A stretch of 44,529 bases of DNA from Oleiphilaceae bacterium (GTDB lineage: Bacteria > Pseudomonadota > Gammaproteobacteria > Pseudomonadales > Oleiphilaceae), in the NCBI GenBank assembly GCA_018334495.1, contig JAGXLV010000019.1:1-44529 (forward strand). The letters are read 5' to 3'. Numbering within the stretch: position 1 is the stretch's first letter; every line of letters begins with the position of its first letter. This document shows, one piece after another, positions 9,746 through 21,993 of this stretch. Below the pieces are notes generated by a model. It worked only from the letters and a program-made list of their open reading frames with translations, searched no databases and had not been told where the DNA came from. The translations under genes were made by a program, and so were the position numbers.

Positions 9746-11026
9746 TTACTTTAAATGTTCCGGAAAATCCCGGGCCGTCGGTCCCGTATAAAGCTGGCGA
9801 GGGCGTCCGATCCGATAGCTGCCACTGGACATTTCATCCCAGTGGGCGAACCATCCGACGGTTCGCGAAAGGGCGAAGATCACAGTGAACATCGAGGTTG
9901 GTATGCCGATGGCCTTGAGAATAATGCCGGAGTAGAAGTCGACGTTCGGGTAAAGCTTGCGCTCAATAAAGTAATCGTCTTCCAGGGCGATCTTTTCGAG
10001 ACGCTGGGCGATCCGGAGCAGCGGATCGTCCTCAATTCCAAGCTCGGCCAGAACTTCGTTGCAAGTGTCACGCATCACTCTGGCTCGTGGGTCAAAGTTT
10101 TTGTAGACCCGGTGGCCAAAGCCCATCAGGCGAAAAGGATCGTCTTTGTCTTTTGCCTTGGCAACGTATTTTTCGATGTTTTCTTCATCGCCAATCTCGG
10201 CCAGCATATCGAGAACAGCTTCGTTTGCTCCGCCATGCGCCGGCCCCCAAAGGGCGGCAATACCTGACGCAATACAGGCGAATGGATTGGCGCCGGAGGA
10301 GCCTGCCAGTCTGACGGTCGAAGTAGAGGCGTTCTGCTCGTGATCCGCGTGCAGAATGAAGATCTTGTCCATGGCCTTGGCCAGAATCGGATTGGGTTTG
10401 TATTCTTCACAGGGCGTTCCGAACATCATCTGAAGAAAGTTTTCAGGGTACGACAGGTCGTTGCGCGGATAGATGAAGGGCTGGCCCACAGAGTATTTAT
10501 AGCACCAGGCCGCAATGGTTGGCATCTTGGCTACCAGGCGATGAGCCGTAATCTCTCGCTGTTTTACGCTGGTTACGTCCATTTGATCATGATAGAACGC
10601 CGAGAGCGCTCCAACCACACCACACATAATTGCCATAGGATGCGCGTCACGACGGAAGCCATGAAAGAAATTGCGCATTTGGTCATGAATCATCGTGTGA
10701 TTCTTGACTGTCACGTGAAACTGTTCGCTTTGCTCAGGTGTGGGCAATTCGCCGTGCAACAGGAGGTAGCATACCTCAAGATAATCCGAGTGCTCGGCTA
10801 ACTGTTCAATTGGGTAGCCGCGATGCAGCAGCACCCCCTTGGCACCGTCTATATAGGTGATTTTGGATTCGCAAGCTGCCGTCGAAACGAATCCTGGGTC
10901 GTAGGTAAAAACCCCTTCCTGGACCAAGGCACGGACATCAATCACGTCAGGACCTGCGGTGCCTGAATACATCGGTAGGTCAATTGTTTTGCCACCCACC
11001 GAAAGCGTGGCTTTCCTGTCGGTCAT
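9746..11026 (-). CDS. gltA: citrate synthase (type II, hexameric) GltA
   Basis: Condenses oxaloacetate and acetyl-CoA to citrate at TCA entry. 426 residues, the length of the proteobacterial NADH-sensitive type II enzymes (E. coli 427). Catalytic motifs are intact: the histidines in [10 protein letters not shown] and [13 protein letters not shown] and the aspartate in YPNVDFYSG. The N-terminal small domain ([31 protein letters not shown]) is the region that gives type II enzymes their allosteric site. The ATG at 11026 is chosen over an upstream extension because AGGAGAG lies correctly before it. It is divergent from sdhCDAB-sucABCD, the classic gammaproteobacterial TCA arrangement, and ends at an intrinsic terminator. 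Confidence 0.97.
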   Translation of the reverse strand: MTDRKATLSVGGKTIDLPMYSGTAGPDVIDVRALVQEGVFTYDPGFVSTAACESKITYIDGAKGVLLHRGYPIEQLAEHSDYLEVCYLLLHGELPTPEQSEQFHVTVKNHTMIHDQMRNFFHGFRRDAHPMAIMCGVVGALSAFYHDQMDVTSVKQREITAHRLVAKMPTIAAWCYKYSVGQPFIYPRNDLSYPENFLQMMFGTPCEEYKPNPILAKAMDKIFILHADHEQNASTSTVRLAGSSGANPFACIASGIAALWGPAHGGANEAVLDMLAEIGDEENIEKYVAKAKDKDDPFRLMGFGHRVYKNFDPRARVMRDTCNEVLAELGIEDDPLLRIAQRLEKIALEDDYFIERKLYPNVDFYSGIILKAIGIPTSMFTVIFALSRTVGWFAHWDEMSSGSYRIGRPRQLYTGPTARDFPEHLK

Positions 11027-11125
11027 GGTGCTCTCCTGTTTTTCAGCATTTTGAAGCGCGAAACTCCTGCCAGTATTACACAATCTTACGCGCGCTTCTC
11101 CCTATTCGTGCCTTGTCTGACCCCA

Positions 11126-11131
11126 ATTATA
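11126..11131 (-). promoter_or_regulatory. candidate -10 element of gltA promoter
   Basis: A perfect TATAAT on the minus strand lies ~100 bp upstream of the gltA start. The hexamer 17 bp further upstream (ATGAAA) is a poor -35, so an activator may be needed. This is a candidate only. Confidence 0.4.
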
Positions 11132-11326
11132 GCCACGCAAAAACCTGGTTTCATTACATCTATCAACAATGTGCGCCAGTTTTTTCGGCTTCAGCGAAGA
11201 TCATAAGACCATCTGTTGCTGTTCGGTTCTTAACAAAACTGGCCGCAAAATATAGGGAGTTGGCTTTTTTTGTCAATGAAAAAGGTCGATAAACTGTCGC
11301 ATTCTGCTATGAGGAGCAGGATTCAA

Positions 11327-11566
11327 TCATAAGCCCGGTGGCCATTTCGCGCCTTTGTATAGAATCGTCCAATAGCCACCATAGCGTCTTTCTGCGCTGA
11401 TATAACAGGTTTTTCGCATCTTACCGGTTTGTAATTCAAGGGGGCACTCCTTATACTCGCTAGACGGGTTTTCCGGATATGTCCAGTAGTTGAGCAAAAA
11501 ATAGTCGGACGCAGGCTGCGCTTCGATTGGCCCGTGAGCAGTGATAGCAGAAGCTGGCAAGCGCAA
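11327..11566 (-). CDS. doubtful small protein or gene remnant in gltA-sdh intergenic region
   Basis: A 79-codon minus-strand frame that begins only at a TTG with no ribosome site; an in-frame stop lies ~14 codons upstream and no ATG is available. The composition is protein-like: many aromatic residues, two cysteines, and segments such as SDYFLLNYWTYPEN and RRYGGYWTILYK, which look like a small secreted or periplasmic domain. It could be an eroded gene whose start and signal peptide are lost, or chance. No function is assigned. Confidence 0.2.
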   Translation of the reverse strand: MRLPASAITAHGPIEAQPASDYFLLNYWTYPENPSSEYKECPLELQTGKMRKTCYISAERRYGGYWTILYKGAKWPPGL

Positions 11567-11568
11567 TC

Positions 11569-11659
11569 GTCGGGTTTTAGCCGACGTTAGTGGTCTGTCT
11601 TAATAGTTGCTCGTAGAAGTAAGCTACGACGCACCCAACCCGGTTCGCCTGGCGAGCCG
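11569..11659 (+). other. three consecutive stem-loops in the sdhC leader
   Basis: Stem 1 is GTCGG / CCGAC (11569-11585, 7-base loop). Stem 2 is TCGTAG / CTACGA (11611-11629, 7-base loop). Stem 3 is CGGTTCGC / GCGAGCCG (11641-11659, CTG loop, one G-U pair). They end 69 bases before the sdhC start. None is followed by a U tract, so they are not terminators. They could form a structured leader, but I recognise no riboswitch family. Confidence 0.4.
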
Positions 11660-11728
11660 TAAAACACCCATTCAATCTGCGCCGGTTCCACTGGTCAGCA
11701 GAACTAAAAAAGAGAGTGTGAGAGCGCT

Positions 11729-12103
11729 GTGAATAGCAAACGACCAGTAAATCTCGATCTCGGCAAGTTTCATTTCCCGTTGCCTGCCATTATCTCCATC
11801 CTTCACCGAATCACCGGCATCATTATTTTTGTCGGTATCGCCTTCCTGTTGTACTGGTTGGATGTGTCGCTCGACAGCGAGGAAGGCTTTCGTCAAGTCA
11901 GTGAGCTGCTTGACGGTTTCCTCGCATGGTTTGTTCTCTGGGGCATCATGGCCGGTCTCATCTTCCATCTCGTTGCCGGTATCAGGCATCTGTTTATGGA
12001 CATGGGCATCGGTGAAACCCTGGAAGGGGGTCGTTTAAGTTCGAAAATCACGATTGGCGTTTCAGTTGTGTTGATTATTCTGGCGGGGATCTGGTTATGG
12101 TAA
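11729..12103 (+). CDS. sdhC: succinate dehydrogenase cytochrome b556 subunit SdhC
   Basis: Membrane anchor and heme/quinone-binding subunit of respiratory complex II, 124 residues with three hydrophobic helices (about 25-50, 65-90, 103-123). The family motif SILHRITG supplies the quinone-site Ser/Arg, and FHLVAGIRHLFMDMG carries the axial heme histidine and the HxxxGxRH signature. The start is GTG at 11729, with a GAGAG-rich stretch upstream and the typical N-terminus NSKRPVNLDL. It overlaps sdhD by seven bases and is first in an operon running through sucD. Confidence 0.95.
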   Translation: MNSKRPVNLDLGKFHFPLPAIISILHRITGIIIFVGIAFLLYWLDVSLDSEEGFRQVSELLDGFLAWFVLWGIMAGLIFHLVAGIRHLFMDMGIGETLEGGRLSSKITIGVSVVLIILAGIWLW

Positions 12104-12441
12104 AAACGGTGACGAATCTTGGCCGAAGTGGCGTCTACGACTGGATGATACAGCGTGTGACAGCCTACATTCTGGCGCTGTACACGCTCTTTCTGTTCGG
12201 TTTCATGCTGACGACGGACTTGAGCTACGAGTCCTGGAGCGCATTGTTCGGTCAGACCTGGTTCCGGATCTTCAGTTTGATGGCCCTGGTATCGATTGGC
12301 GCTCACGCGTGGGTTGGGCTCTGGACCGTTACAACCGACTACATCAAGGCGACCGCGCCACGTTTTCTGGTTCAGGCGACTGCTGGGACGGCTATGTTCG
12401 TCTATGTCGTCTGGGGCGTTCAGATTCTCTGGGGGCATTAA
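12097..12441 (+). CDS. sdhD: succinate dehydrogenase membrane anchor SdhD
   Basis: Second hydrophobic anchor of complex II, 114 residues with three predicted membrane helices. Motifs seen: QRVTAYILALYTLF at helix 1 and GAHAWVGLWTVTTDYIK in helix 2, carrying the heme-ligand histidine and the DY pair near the quinone site. The start overlaps the end of sdhC, implying translational coupling and equal stoichiometry. sdhA begins three bases after its stop, with its GGGGG ribosome site lying inside the sdhD 3' end. Confidence 0.94.
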   Translation: MVKTVTNLGRSGVYDWMIQRVTAYILALYTLFLFGFMLTTDLSYESWSALFGQTWFRIFSLMALVSIGAHAWVGLWTVTTDYIKATAPRFLVQATAGTAMFVYVVWGVQILWGH

Positions 12442-12444
12442 GTT

Positions 12445-14217
12445 ATGGGAAAAATTAGGACGATTTCGTACGATGCAATTGTTGTAGGCGGCGGTGGCGC
12501 TGGTATGAGAGCTGCGCTTCAGTTAACGGAAACCGGGGTTGATACGGCCTGCATCACGAAAGTGTTTCCAACCCGATCCCATACAGTTTCGGCCCAGGGC
12601 GGCATAACCTGCGCCATTGCCAGCGCGGACCCGAACGATGACTGGCGCTGGCACATGTATGACACGGTCAAAGGGTCAGACTACATTGGTGACCAGGAAG
12701 CGATAGAATACATGTGCTCGGTCGGCCCTCAGGCCGTTTTTGAGCTGGAGCATATGGGGTTGCCTTTTTCCCGCACGGAACAGGGCCGTATCTATCAGCG
12801 TCCGTTCGGTGGTCAGTCCAAGGATTATGGCAAAGGCGGCCAGGCGGCCCGAACCTGCGCCGCGGCGGACCGGACCGGTCACGCGCTGCTTCATACGCTG
12901 TATCAGGCAAACCTCAAGGGAGGCACCACCTTTCTGAATGAGTGGTACGCCATTGACCTGGTCAAGAACAGCGATCAGCAGGTGGTCGGCGTGATCGCGA
13001 TCGAGATTGAAACGGGCGAGGTTGTGTACATCAAATCCAAGGCGACGGTGCTTGCCACCGGTGGGGCGGGCCGGATATACGCCTCTACGACCAACGCACT
13101 GATCAATACCGGTGACGGTATCGGTATGGCGTTGCGTGCCGGTTACCCGGTGCAGGACATGGAAATGTGGCAATTTCATCCCACCGGTATTTACGGCGCC
13201 GGTACGTTGGTCACGGAAGGCTGCCGGGGCGAGGGTGGTTACCTGATTAATTCCGAGGGCGAACGCTTCATGGAACGGTACGCTCCGAATGCCAAGGACC
13301 TTGCCGGCCGTGACGTGGTTGCCCGCTCCATGGTGATCGAGGTTCTGGAAGGCCGTGGCTGTGGTCCGGAAAAGGATCACGTGTTGCTCAAACTCGATCA
13401 TCTTGGCGAAGAGACGCTTAACTTGCGTCTGCCCGGTATCGTTGAGCTTTCTCGCACCTTTGCCCACGTTGATCCGATCAAGGACCCGGTACCGGTGGTG
13501 CCGACCTGTCACTACATGATGGGCGGCATTCCCACCACGGTGGGTGGCCAGGCGCTGACCCAGGATAAGGAAGGTAATGACCAGGTAATTGACGGGCTGT
13601 TTGCCTGCGGTGAGGCAGCCTGCGTATCCGTCCATGGCGCGAACCGCCTGGGGGGTAATTCGCTGCTGGACCTGGTGGTATTTGGTCGTGCCGCGGGCCT
13701 GCATATTGAAGAGCGCCTGCGAGGTGGTTACGAGTCGGGCGATGCCAGCGAAGACGATATCAATCGTGCCTTGGCACGGCTTGAGCGTCTGGAAAGCTCT
13801 ACCGGGACCGAGAGTGTTGCGGCCGTTCGCAAGGACCTGCAAAGCTGTATGCAGCTTTATTTCGGGGTTTTTCGGGATGGCGACAGTATGGGCGAGGGGC
13901 TCAAAAAGCTGGACGCCATTGGAGAAAGGGCGCGCAATGTTCAAATCGGCGACAACAGCAAGGCGTTTAATACGGCTCGCATTGAAGCCCTGGAGCTGGA
14001 TAATCTCTTTGAGGTTGCCTATGCAACAGCCTATTCGGCAATGGAGCGCCGCGAGAGCCGTGGTGCCCACGCGCGCAATGATTACACTGAGCGTGATGAC
14101 GAGAACTGGTTGAAGCACTCGGTGTATTTCCCGCTTGAAAAACGCTTGGGCAAGCGCGACGTCAACTTTGCACCCAAGACGGTTGACACTTTACAGCCCA
14201 TGATCCGCACTTATTAA
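12445..14217 (+). CDS. sdhA: succinate dehydrogenase flavoprotein subunit SdhA
   Basis: Oxidises succinate to fumarate; covalent-FAD catalytic subunit on the cytoplasmic face of complex II. 590 residues (E. coli 588). It has the dinucleotide loop [13 protein letters not shown] near the N-terminus, the FAD-linking histidine in [11 protein letters not shown], the substrate-site motif QFHPTG, the catalytic-arginine region [12 protein letters not shown], and the C-terminal [16 protein letters not shown]. The C-terminus [20 protein letters not shown] is typical of the bacterial enzyme. It lies between sdhD (3-bp gap) and sdhB (13-bp gap). Confidence 0.98.
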   Translation: MGKIRTISYDAIVVGGGGAGMRAALQLTETGVDTACITKVFPTRSHTVSAQGGITCAIASADPNDDWRWHMYDTVKGSDYIGDQEAIEYMCSVGPQAVFELEHMGLPFSRTEQGRIYQRPFGGQSKDYGKGGQAARTCAAADRTGHALLHTLYQANLKGGTTFLNEWYAIDLVKNSDQQVVGVIAIEIETGEVVYIKSKATVLATGGAGRIYASTTNALINTGDGIGMALRAGYPVQDMEMWQFHPTGIYGAGTLVTEGCRGEGGYLINSEGERFMERYAPNAKDLAGRDVVARSMVIEVLEGRGCGPEKDHVLLKLDHLGEETLNLRLPGIVELSRTFAHVDPIKDPVPVVPTCHYMMGGIPTTVGGQALTQDKEGNDQVIDGLFACGEAACVSVHGANRLGGNSLLDLVVFGRAAGLHIEERLRGGYESGDASEDDINRALARLERLESSTGTESVAAVRKDLQSCMQLYFGVFRDGDSMGEGLKKLDAIGERARNVQIGDNSKAFNTARIEALELDNLFEVAYATAYSAMERRESRGAHARNDYTERDDENWLKHSVYFPLEKRLGKRDVNFAPKTVDTLQPMIRTY

Positions 14218-14230
14218 GGGGGAAACGCAA

Positions 14231-14935
14231 ATGTTGGTAAGCCTGTACCGTTATAATCCCGAGCAGGATAATGCGCCTTATATGCAGGATATCGAACTTG
14301 ATATCCCGGCGGGCAAGGACCTCATGGTCCTGGATGTCCTTGCGTTGCTAAAGGAAAAGGACCCCACTCTGGCGTACCGCCGCTCCTGCCGAGAGGGCGT
14401 CTGTGGTTCCGATGGCATGAACATGAACGGCAAAAACGGACTGGGGTGTATCACCCCTATTTCTGAAGTTGTCAAAAAGGACAAACTGGTCATAAGGCCG
14501 TTGCCGGGGCTGCCCGTGATTCGGGATCTTGTCGTGGATATGGGCATCTTCTACGAGCAATATGAAAGAATTACGCCCTATCTTGTGAATGATACGCCGG
14601 CGCCGGAAATCGAGCGACTCCAGAGCCCGGAGGACCGGGAAAAGCTGGATGGTTTGTATGAGTGCATTCTGTGCGCCTGTTGCTCGACGGCCTGTCCCTC
14701 TTTCTGGTGGAATCCGGAAAAATTCGTGGGCCCGGCAGGTCTGCTCCAGGCCTATCGATTCCTGGCTGATAGCCGCGATACGGCGCAGGAAGAACGCCTT
14801 TCCGATCTGGATGATCCTTTCAGTGTCTTCCGGTGCCGGGGTATAATGAATTGCGTCGCGGTATGTCCGAAAGGTCTCAACCCGACAAAAGCCATCGGTC
14901 ATATTCGGGACCTCCTGTTGCAACGAGCCACCTGA
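14231..14935 (+). CDS. sdhB: succinate dehydrogenase iron-sulfur subunit SdhB
   Basis: Carries electrons from FAD to quinone. 234 residues, near the usual 235-240. All three clusters are encoded: [2Fe-2S] by CREGVCGSDGMNMNGKNGLGC (about 55-76), [4Fe-4S] by CILCACCSTACP (near 147), and [3Fe-4S] by CRGIMNCVAVCPKGLNP (near 205). GGGGGAAA precedes the ATG. It is followed by a ~300-bp gap with a strong hairpin before sucA, so part of the transcription may stop or be processed here. Confidence 0.98.
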   Translation: MLVSLYRYNPEQDNAPYMQDIELDIPAGKDLMVLDVLALLKEKDPTLAYRRSCREGVCGSDGMNMNGKNGLGCITPISEVVKKDKLVIRPLPGLPVIRDLVVDMGIFYEQYERITPYLVNDTPAPEIERLQSPEDREKLDGLYECILCACCSTACPSFWWNPEKFVGPAGLLQAYRFLADSRDTAQEERLSDLDDPFSVFRCRGIMNCVAVCPKGLNPTKAIGHIRDLLLQRAT

Positions 14936-14983
14936 TAACAGGCTCATTTCTTTGAGCATCAGACCCAGCTGTAGCAACCCTCC

Positions 14984-15011
14984 GGAAAACCTGCGAAAAC
15001 GCGGGTTTTCC
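14984..15011 (+). other. 12-bp hairpin with AAAA loop between sdhB and sucA
   Basis: GGAAAACCTGCG (14984-14995) pairs with CGCGGGTTTTCC (15000-15011), 12 pairs with one G-U, around an AAAA tetraloop. No T run follows, so it is not a simple intrinsic terminator. A smaller GCTCA/TGAGC hairpin precedes it at 14942-14957. It could be an attenuator part, an RNase processing or stability element, or part of a sucA leader RNA. Bioinformatic sucA-leader motifs (sucA-II) are reported upstream of sucA in Pseudomonadales; a match is not established here. Confidence 0.6.
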
Positions 15012-15189
15012 ACTATTGGCTTATAGTTTTTGGTACACTTGCAGAGCAAACTATCGAAGTCCTGATCGGTGTTGTAATGCCTGATCAAGGTTCGCTCAGT
15101 ATAAAACCACTGGGAAACGGATAGATTATAAAGGCTCCAGTCGTGAGCGGCGAGATTTGCCTATCGCTGTTTGGTGGTCCCTGGCAGGC

Positions 15190-15195
15190 TATAAT
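15190..15195 (+). promoter_or_regulatory. candidate -10 element of an internal sucA promoter
   Basis: A perfect TATAAT lies 38 bases before the sucA ATG. There is no good -35 at 16-18 bp, so it would be weak or activator-dependent. The long sdhB-sucA gap fits a separate suc promoter. Confidence 0.35.
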
Positions 15196-15232
15196 CCCCG
15201 TCCCCACACCAGCCCAAGGTGAGCTATTCAAA

Positions 15233-18067
15233 ATGCACGAAAGCGTGATGGAGCAGTTGTGGCAGACATCTCACCTTCAAGGTGGGAATCTTGCCTATGT
15301 CGAACAGCTTTTTGAAACCTACCTGACTGACCCCAATGCAATCCCCGTTGAATGGCGAGAATATTTCGACCGACTGCCCAGCGTTGATGACCGCCAAACG
15401 AGGGATGTAGTCCACTCGAGTATTCGCGAACAATTTGAGCACATTTCCCGCAATCAGCGCGCTTTGTCCAGTGGTGTGCCCGCAGCGGCAACCAGTGATG
15501 CGGGTAAAAAGCAGATCCGTGTCCTCCAGTTGATTAACGCGTTCCGTTTCCGGGGGCATCAACAAGCTCGTCTGGATCCCCTGGGTGTCTGGGTTCGCCC
15601 CGATGTTGAAGACCTGAAACTGTCATTTCACAGCCTGTCCGACTCCGACAGAGATCTTGAATTTCAAACAGGATCTTTGAACTTTGGGGCCGAGACCATG
15701 AAACTCGGGGACATCTATGATGGCCTGACTGACACTTATTGCCGAAGTGTTGGCGCAGAATACATGCATGTCGTTGATACTCGTATTAAACGCTGGTTCC
15801 AACAGCGAATGGAACCGGTTCGGTCAAGGCCAGACTTTGACATCAAAACCCGTAAACACTTGCTGGAGCGCCTGACGGCGGCCGAAGGCCTGGAAAAGTA
15901 CCTCGGGTCGCGCTATCCCGGCGTGAAACGTTTTGGACTGGAGGGCGCCGAAAGTCTGATCCCGTGCCTAGATGAGCTGATTCAGCGTGCCGGTGGTTAT
16001 GGCGCCAAGGAAATAGTTCTGGGCATGGCCCACAGGGGTCGGCTCAACGTTTTGGTCAATACGCTGGGCAAGAATCCGAGAGAGCTTTTTGATGAATTCG
16101 AGGGCAAGAAACTGGCGGATTCCGGTTCGGGCGACGTCAAATACCACCAGGGTTTCTCTTCGAACGTGATGACCGAGGGCGGCGAGATGCACCTGGCGCT
16201 GGCGTTCAACCCCTCACATCTGGAAATTGTTTCGCCCGTCGTTGTCGGCTCCGTGCGCGCCCGACAGACACGCCGGGAGGACACCCAGGGCAATACTGTG
16301 GTGCCCATCATCATGCACGGCGACGCGGCCTTTTCAGGTCAGGGCGTCGTCATGGAAACTCTCCAGATGTCGCAGACCCGTGGTTACGGCGTCGGTGGCA
16401 CCATCCATATTGTTATCAATAACCAGGTTGGTTTTACCACAAGTAAACAAGAAGATGCACGATCGACTGAATACTGTACCGATGTTGCCAAGATGGTGCA
16501 GGCACCGATTCTTCATGTTAATGCGGATGACCCGGAAGCTGTGTTGTTTGTCACCCAGATGGCCATGGACTATCGCAATGAATTCAAGCGCGATGTGGTC
16601 ATTGATCTGGTCTGCTACCGCCGTCGCGGCCACAATGAAGCTGACGAGCCCTCGTCTACCCAGCCGATCATGTACGACAAGATCCGTAAGCTGAAAACAA
16701 CCCGTGAGCTCTATGCCAACCAACTCATCGAAGCCGGTTTGATGGCAGCGGAAAACTCCAAAGACATGGAGCTTGATTATCGCGATGCCCTTGACCAGGG
16801 CGATCACGTGGTGAAGTCTCTGGTCAAGGAACCCAACAAAGAGCTTTTTGTTGACTGGCAGCCCTATCTCGGCCATGAGTGGACAGCCAAATGCAAGACC
16901 AGTGTCAACCTCAAGACCCTGCAGCGTCTTGGTAAGAAAATGAACCAGTTGCCGGAAGGGTTTTCGGTTCAGCGTCAAGTGTCCAAGATTGTCGATGATC
17001 GCGGCAAGATGAACGCGGGAGCTTTGCCGATAAACTGGGGCTTTGGTGAAATCATGGCCTATGCCACCTTGCTGAACGAAGGCCATCCCATCCGACTGAC
17101 CGGTCAGGATGTGGGGCGGGGTACTTTCTCACATCGCCATGCGGTCTTGCACAACCAGAAAAACGGTGACACCTGGGTGCCGCTGCAAAACCTGTCTGAA
17201 AACCAGCCGGATTTTGAAATCTATGACTCCCTGCTTTCGGAAGAGGCTGTCATGGCGTTTGAATACGGTTACGCTACTACCGCTCCCCAGACCCTGATCA
17301 TCTGGGAGGCGCAATTTGGCGATTTCGCTAACGGCGCCCAGGTGGTTATTGACCAATTTCTGACCAGTGGCGAACATAAATGGGGGCGGCTATGCGGCCT
17401 GACCCTGCTGCTTCCTCACGGTTATGAAGGCCAGGGCCCGGAACACAGCTCCGCCAGACTTGAGCGGTTTTTGCAGATGAGCGCCCAACATAATATCCAG
17501 GTGTGTGTCCCGACCACACCGTCCCAGACCTTCCACATGTTGCGGCGACAGGTAAAACGGCCACTGCGCAAGCCGCTGGTTGCCATTACACCCAAGAGCC
17601 TCCTGCGTCACAAAGAGGCCACCTCCGGGCTCGACGACCTGACCGAGGGTACCTTCCAGACCGTATTGCCTGAGAAAGAACCTGCCGATCCGGTCAAAGT
17701 CAAACGTCTGATTCTTTGCAGTGGCAAGGTGTTTTTTGACTTGCTGGAGAAGAAAAAAGCGGATGATCACGATGATGTTGCCATTTTGCGAATTGAACAG
17801 CTGTATCCCTTCCCGGGGGATGTTCTGGACACCTTCCTGGCGCAATACATCAATCTGGAGCATGTGGTCTGGTGTCAGGAGGAACCAATGAATCAGGGCG
17901 CCTGGTATTCCAGTCAGCATCACATGCGCAATGCACTTCAGCGATTCAAACCAGAGCTTCATCTTGTTTACGCTGGTCGCGATGCGTCTGCCGCTCCGGC
18001 GGCCGGGCATTTGTCCGTGCATATCGAAGAACAGAAAAAATTGGTCACCGACGCATTTGAAGTCTGA
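15233..18067 (+). CDS. sucA: 2-oxoglutarate dehydrogenase E1 component SucA
   Basis: Thiamine-diphosphate decarboxylase subunit of the 2-oxoglutarate dehydrogenase complex. 944 residues (E. coli 933). The N-terminus MHESVMEQLWQTSHLQGGN includes the E2-interacting segment found in OdhA/SucA. The ThDP motif runs from GDAAFSGQGVVMETLQ to INNQVGFTTS. The ATG at 15233 is preferred over an upstream in-frame extension at 15143 because AAGGTGAG is correctly placed and homologues begin here. It is followed by sucB after 24 bp. A hairpin and a possible internal promoter lie in the leader. Confidence 0.97.
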   Translation: MHESVMEQLWQTSHLQGGNLAYVEQLFETYLTDPNAIPVEWREYFDRLPSVDDRQTRDVVHSSIREQFEHISRNQRALSSGVPAAATSDAGKKQIRVLQLINAFRFRGHQQARLDPLGVWVRPDVEDLKLSFHSLSDSDRDLEFQTGSLNFGAETMKLGDIYDGLTDTYCRSVGAEYMHVVDTRIKRWFQQRMEPVRSRPDFDIKTRKHLLERLTAAEGLEKYLGSRYPGVKRFGLEGAESLIPCLDELIQRAGGYGAKEIVLGMAHRGRLNVLVNTLGKNPRELFDEFEGKKLADSGSGDVKYHQGFSSNVMTEGGEMHLALAFNPSHLEIVSPVVVGSVRARQTRREDTQGNTVVPIIMHGDAAFSGQGVVMETLQMSQTRGYGVGGTIHIVINNQVGFTTSKQEDARSTEYCTDVAKMVQAPILHVNADDPEAVLFVTQMAMDYRNEFKRDVVIDLVCYRRRGHNEADEPSSTQPIMYDKIRKLKTTRELYANQLIEAGLMAAENSKDMELDYRDALDQGDHVVKSLVKEPNKELFVDWQPYLGHEWTAKCKTSVNLKTLQRLGKKMNQLPEGFSVQRQVSKIVDDRGKMNAGALPINWGFGEIMAYATLLNEGHPIRLTGQDVGRGTFSHRHAVLHNQKNGDTWVPLQNLSENQPDFEIYDSLLSEEAVMAFEYGYATTAPQTLIIWEAQFGDFANGAQVVIDQFLTSGEHKWGRLCGLTLLLPHGYEGQGPEHSSARLERFLQMSAQHNIQVCVPTTPSQTFHMLRRQVKRPLRKPLVAITPKSLLRHKEATSGLDDLTEGTFQTVLPEKEPADPVKVKRLILCSGKVFFDLLEKKKADDHDDVAILRIEQLYPFPGDVLDTFLAQYINLEHVVWCQEEPMNQGAWYSSQHHMRNALQRFKPELHLVYAGRDASAAPAAGHLSVHIEEQKKLVTDAFEV

Positions 18068-18091
18068 CGACTACCGAATTGAGGATCAGAA

Positions 18092-20789
<2,698 letters not shown>

Positions 20790-20826
20790 GGGTTATCTTC
20801 TCTTATCAATCACCGGGACATTGACT

Positions 20827-21993
20827 ATGAACTTGCATGAATATCAGGCCAAACAGCTATTTGCTGAGTACGGCCTGCCAGTATCAAAGGGCATTGCCTG
20901 TGATACGCCTGAAGAAGCGGTTGCGGCCGCTGACAAAATCGGCGGTGACCGCTGGGTTATTAAAGCCCAGGTACACGCCGGTGGTCGAGGCAAAGTAGGC
21001 GGTGTCAAACTGGTTAGCAGTAAAGACGAGATTCGCGACTTTGCCCAGAACTGGCTGGGCAAACGGATGGTGACCATCCAGACGGATGAAAAAGGCCAGC
21101 CCGTCGCGAAGGTTCTCGTTGAGGACCTCACCGACATCGATCAGGAGCTCTATCTTGGCGCGGTCATCGACCGTGACAGCCGCCGCGTCGTTTTCATGGC
21201 GTCCACCGAGGGTGGCGTCGAAATCGAGAAAGTGGCCGAAGACACACCGGAAAAAATACTGAAAGCGACCATTGACCCGTTGGTGGGCGCGCAGCCGTTT
21301 CAGGGCCGTGACCTGGCTTTCCAGCTCGGCCTGAAAGGTGATCAGATCAAGCAGTTTACCAAGATCTTTCTTGGCCTCGCCAAGTTGTTTGAAGACAAGG
21401 ATCTGGCCCTGCTTGAGATCAACCCCCTGGTAATAACCAAGGACGGTGATCTCCATTGCCTCGACGCCAAAATCAACGTTGACGGCAACGCCCTGTATCG
21501 TCAAAAGCAGATCCGGGAAATGCACGACCCGTCCCAGGACGATCCCCGGGAGGCGGAAGCGTCTCAGTGGGAGCTTAACTATGTGGCGCTTGACGGCAAC
21601 ATAGGGTGCATGGTCAATGGTGCCGGTTTGGCCATGGGCACCATGGACATCATCAAGCTTAGCGGCGGCGAGCCTGCCAACTTCCTTGACGTGGGAGGCG
21701 GCGCGACCAAAGAGCGTGTTTCCGAAGCGTTCAAGATCATTCTGTCGGATGACAGCGTGAAAGCGGTTCTGGTCAACATTTTCGGTGGCATCGTCCGTTG
21801 TGACATGATTGCCGAAGGCATCATCGGCGCTGTTAAAAGTGTTGGTGTCAAAGTGCCTGTGGTGGTGCGCCTTGAGGGTAATAACGCTGAACTCGGTACC
21901 CAGGTACTGTCCGATAGCGGCCTGAACATCATTGCTGCCACCAGCCTGGCGAATGCTGCTGAGCAAGTCGTTAAAGCCGCGGGGGGTAAATAA
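20827..21993 (+). CDS. sucC: succinyl-CoA synthetase beta subunit SucC
   Basis: With SucD makes succinate plus ATP or GTP from succinyl-CoA. 388 residues, identical in length to E. coli SucC. An N-terminal ATP-grasp domain starts [19 protein letters not shown] and has [25 protein letters not shown] supplies metal/nucleotide contacts, and the C-terminal ligase domain contains [10 protein letters not shown]. The ATG at 20827 is chosen over a TTG two codons earlier. Its TAA overlaps the sucD ATG (TAATG), giving tight coupling of the two subunits. Confidence 0.97.
   Translation: MNLHEYQAKQLFAEYGLPVSKGIACDTPEEAVAAADKIGGDRWVIKAQVHAGGRGKVGGVKLVSSKDEIRDFAQNWLGKRMVTIQTDEKGQPVAKVLVEDLTDIDQELYLGAVIDRDSRRVVFMASTEGGVEIEKVAEDTPEKILKATIDPLVGAQPFQGRDLAFQLGLKGDQIKQFTKIFLGLAKLFEDKDLALLEINPLVITKDGDLHCLDAKINVDGNALYRQKQIREMHDPSQDDPREAEASQWELNYVALDGNIGCMVNGAGLAMGTMDIIKLSGGEPANFLDVGGGATKERVSEAFKIILSDDSVKAVLVNIFGGIVRCDMIAEGIIGAVKSVGVKVPVVVRLEGNNAELGTQVLSDSGLNIIAATSLANAAEQVVKAAGGK

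Larger units (their letters stand above)
11027..11728. other. 702-bp gltA-sdhC divergent regulatory region
   Basis: This long intergenic region holds the divergent promoters of gltA and the sdh-suc operon. Visible elements are a TATAAT -10 for gltA on the minus strand (11131-11126), a small hairpin at 11304-11319, a doubtful small minus-strand reading frame (11327-11566), and three successive stem-loops at 11569-11585, 11611-11629 and 11641-11659 in what would be the sdhC leader. I found no well-spaced sigma-70 promoter for sdhC. The length and layered hairpins suggest post-transcriptional control, but no known riboswitch is recognised. Confidence 0.5.

Noticed and set aside
15143..15232. Thirty-residue N-terminal extension of SucA
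   Set aside because: Starts at a GTG without a ribosome site and would place the TATAAT element inside the gene; the MHESVMEQLW start matches homologues and has AAGGTGAG before it.
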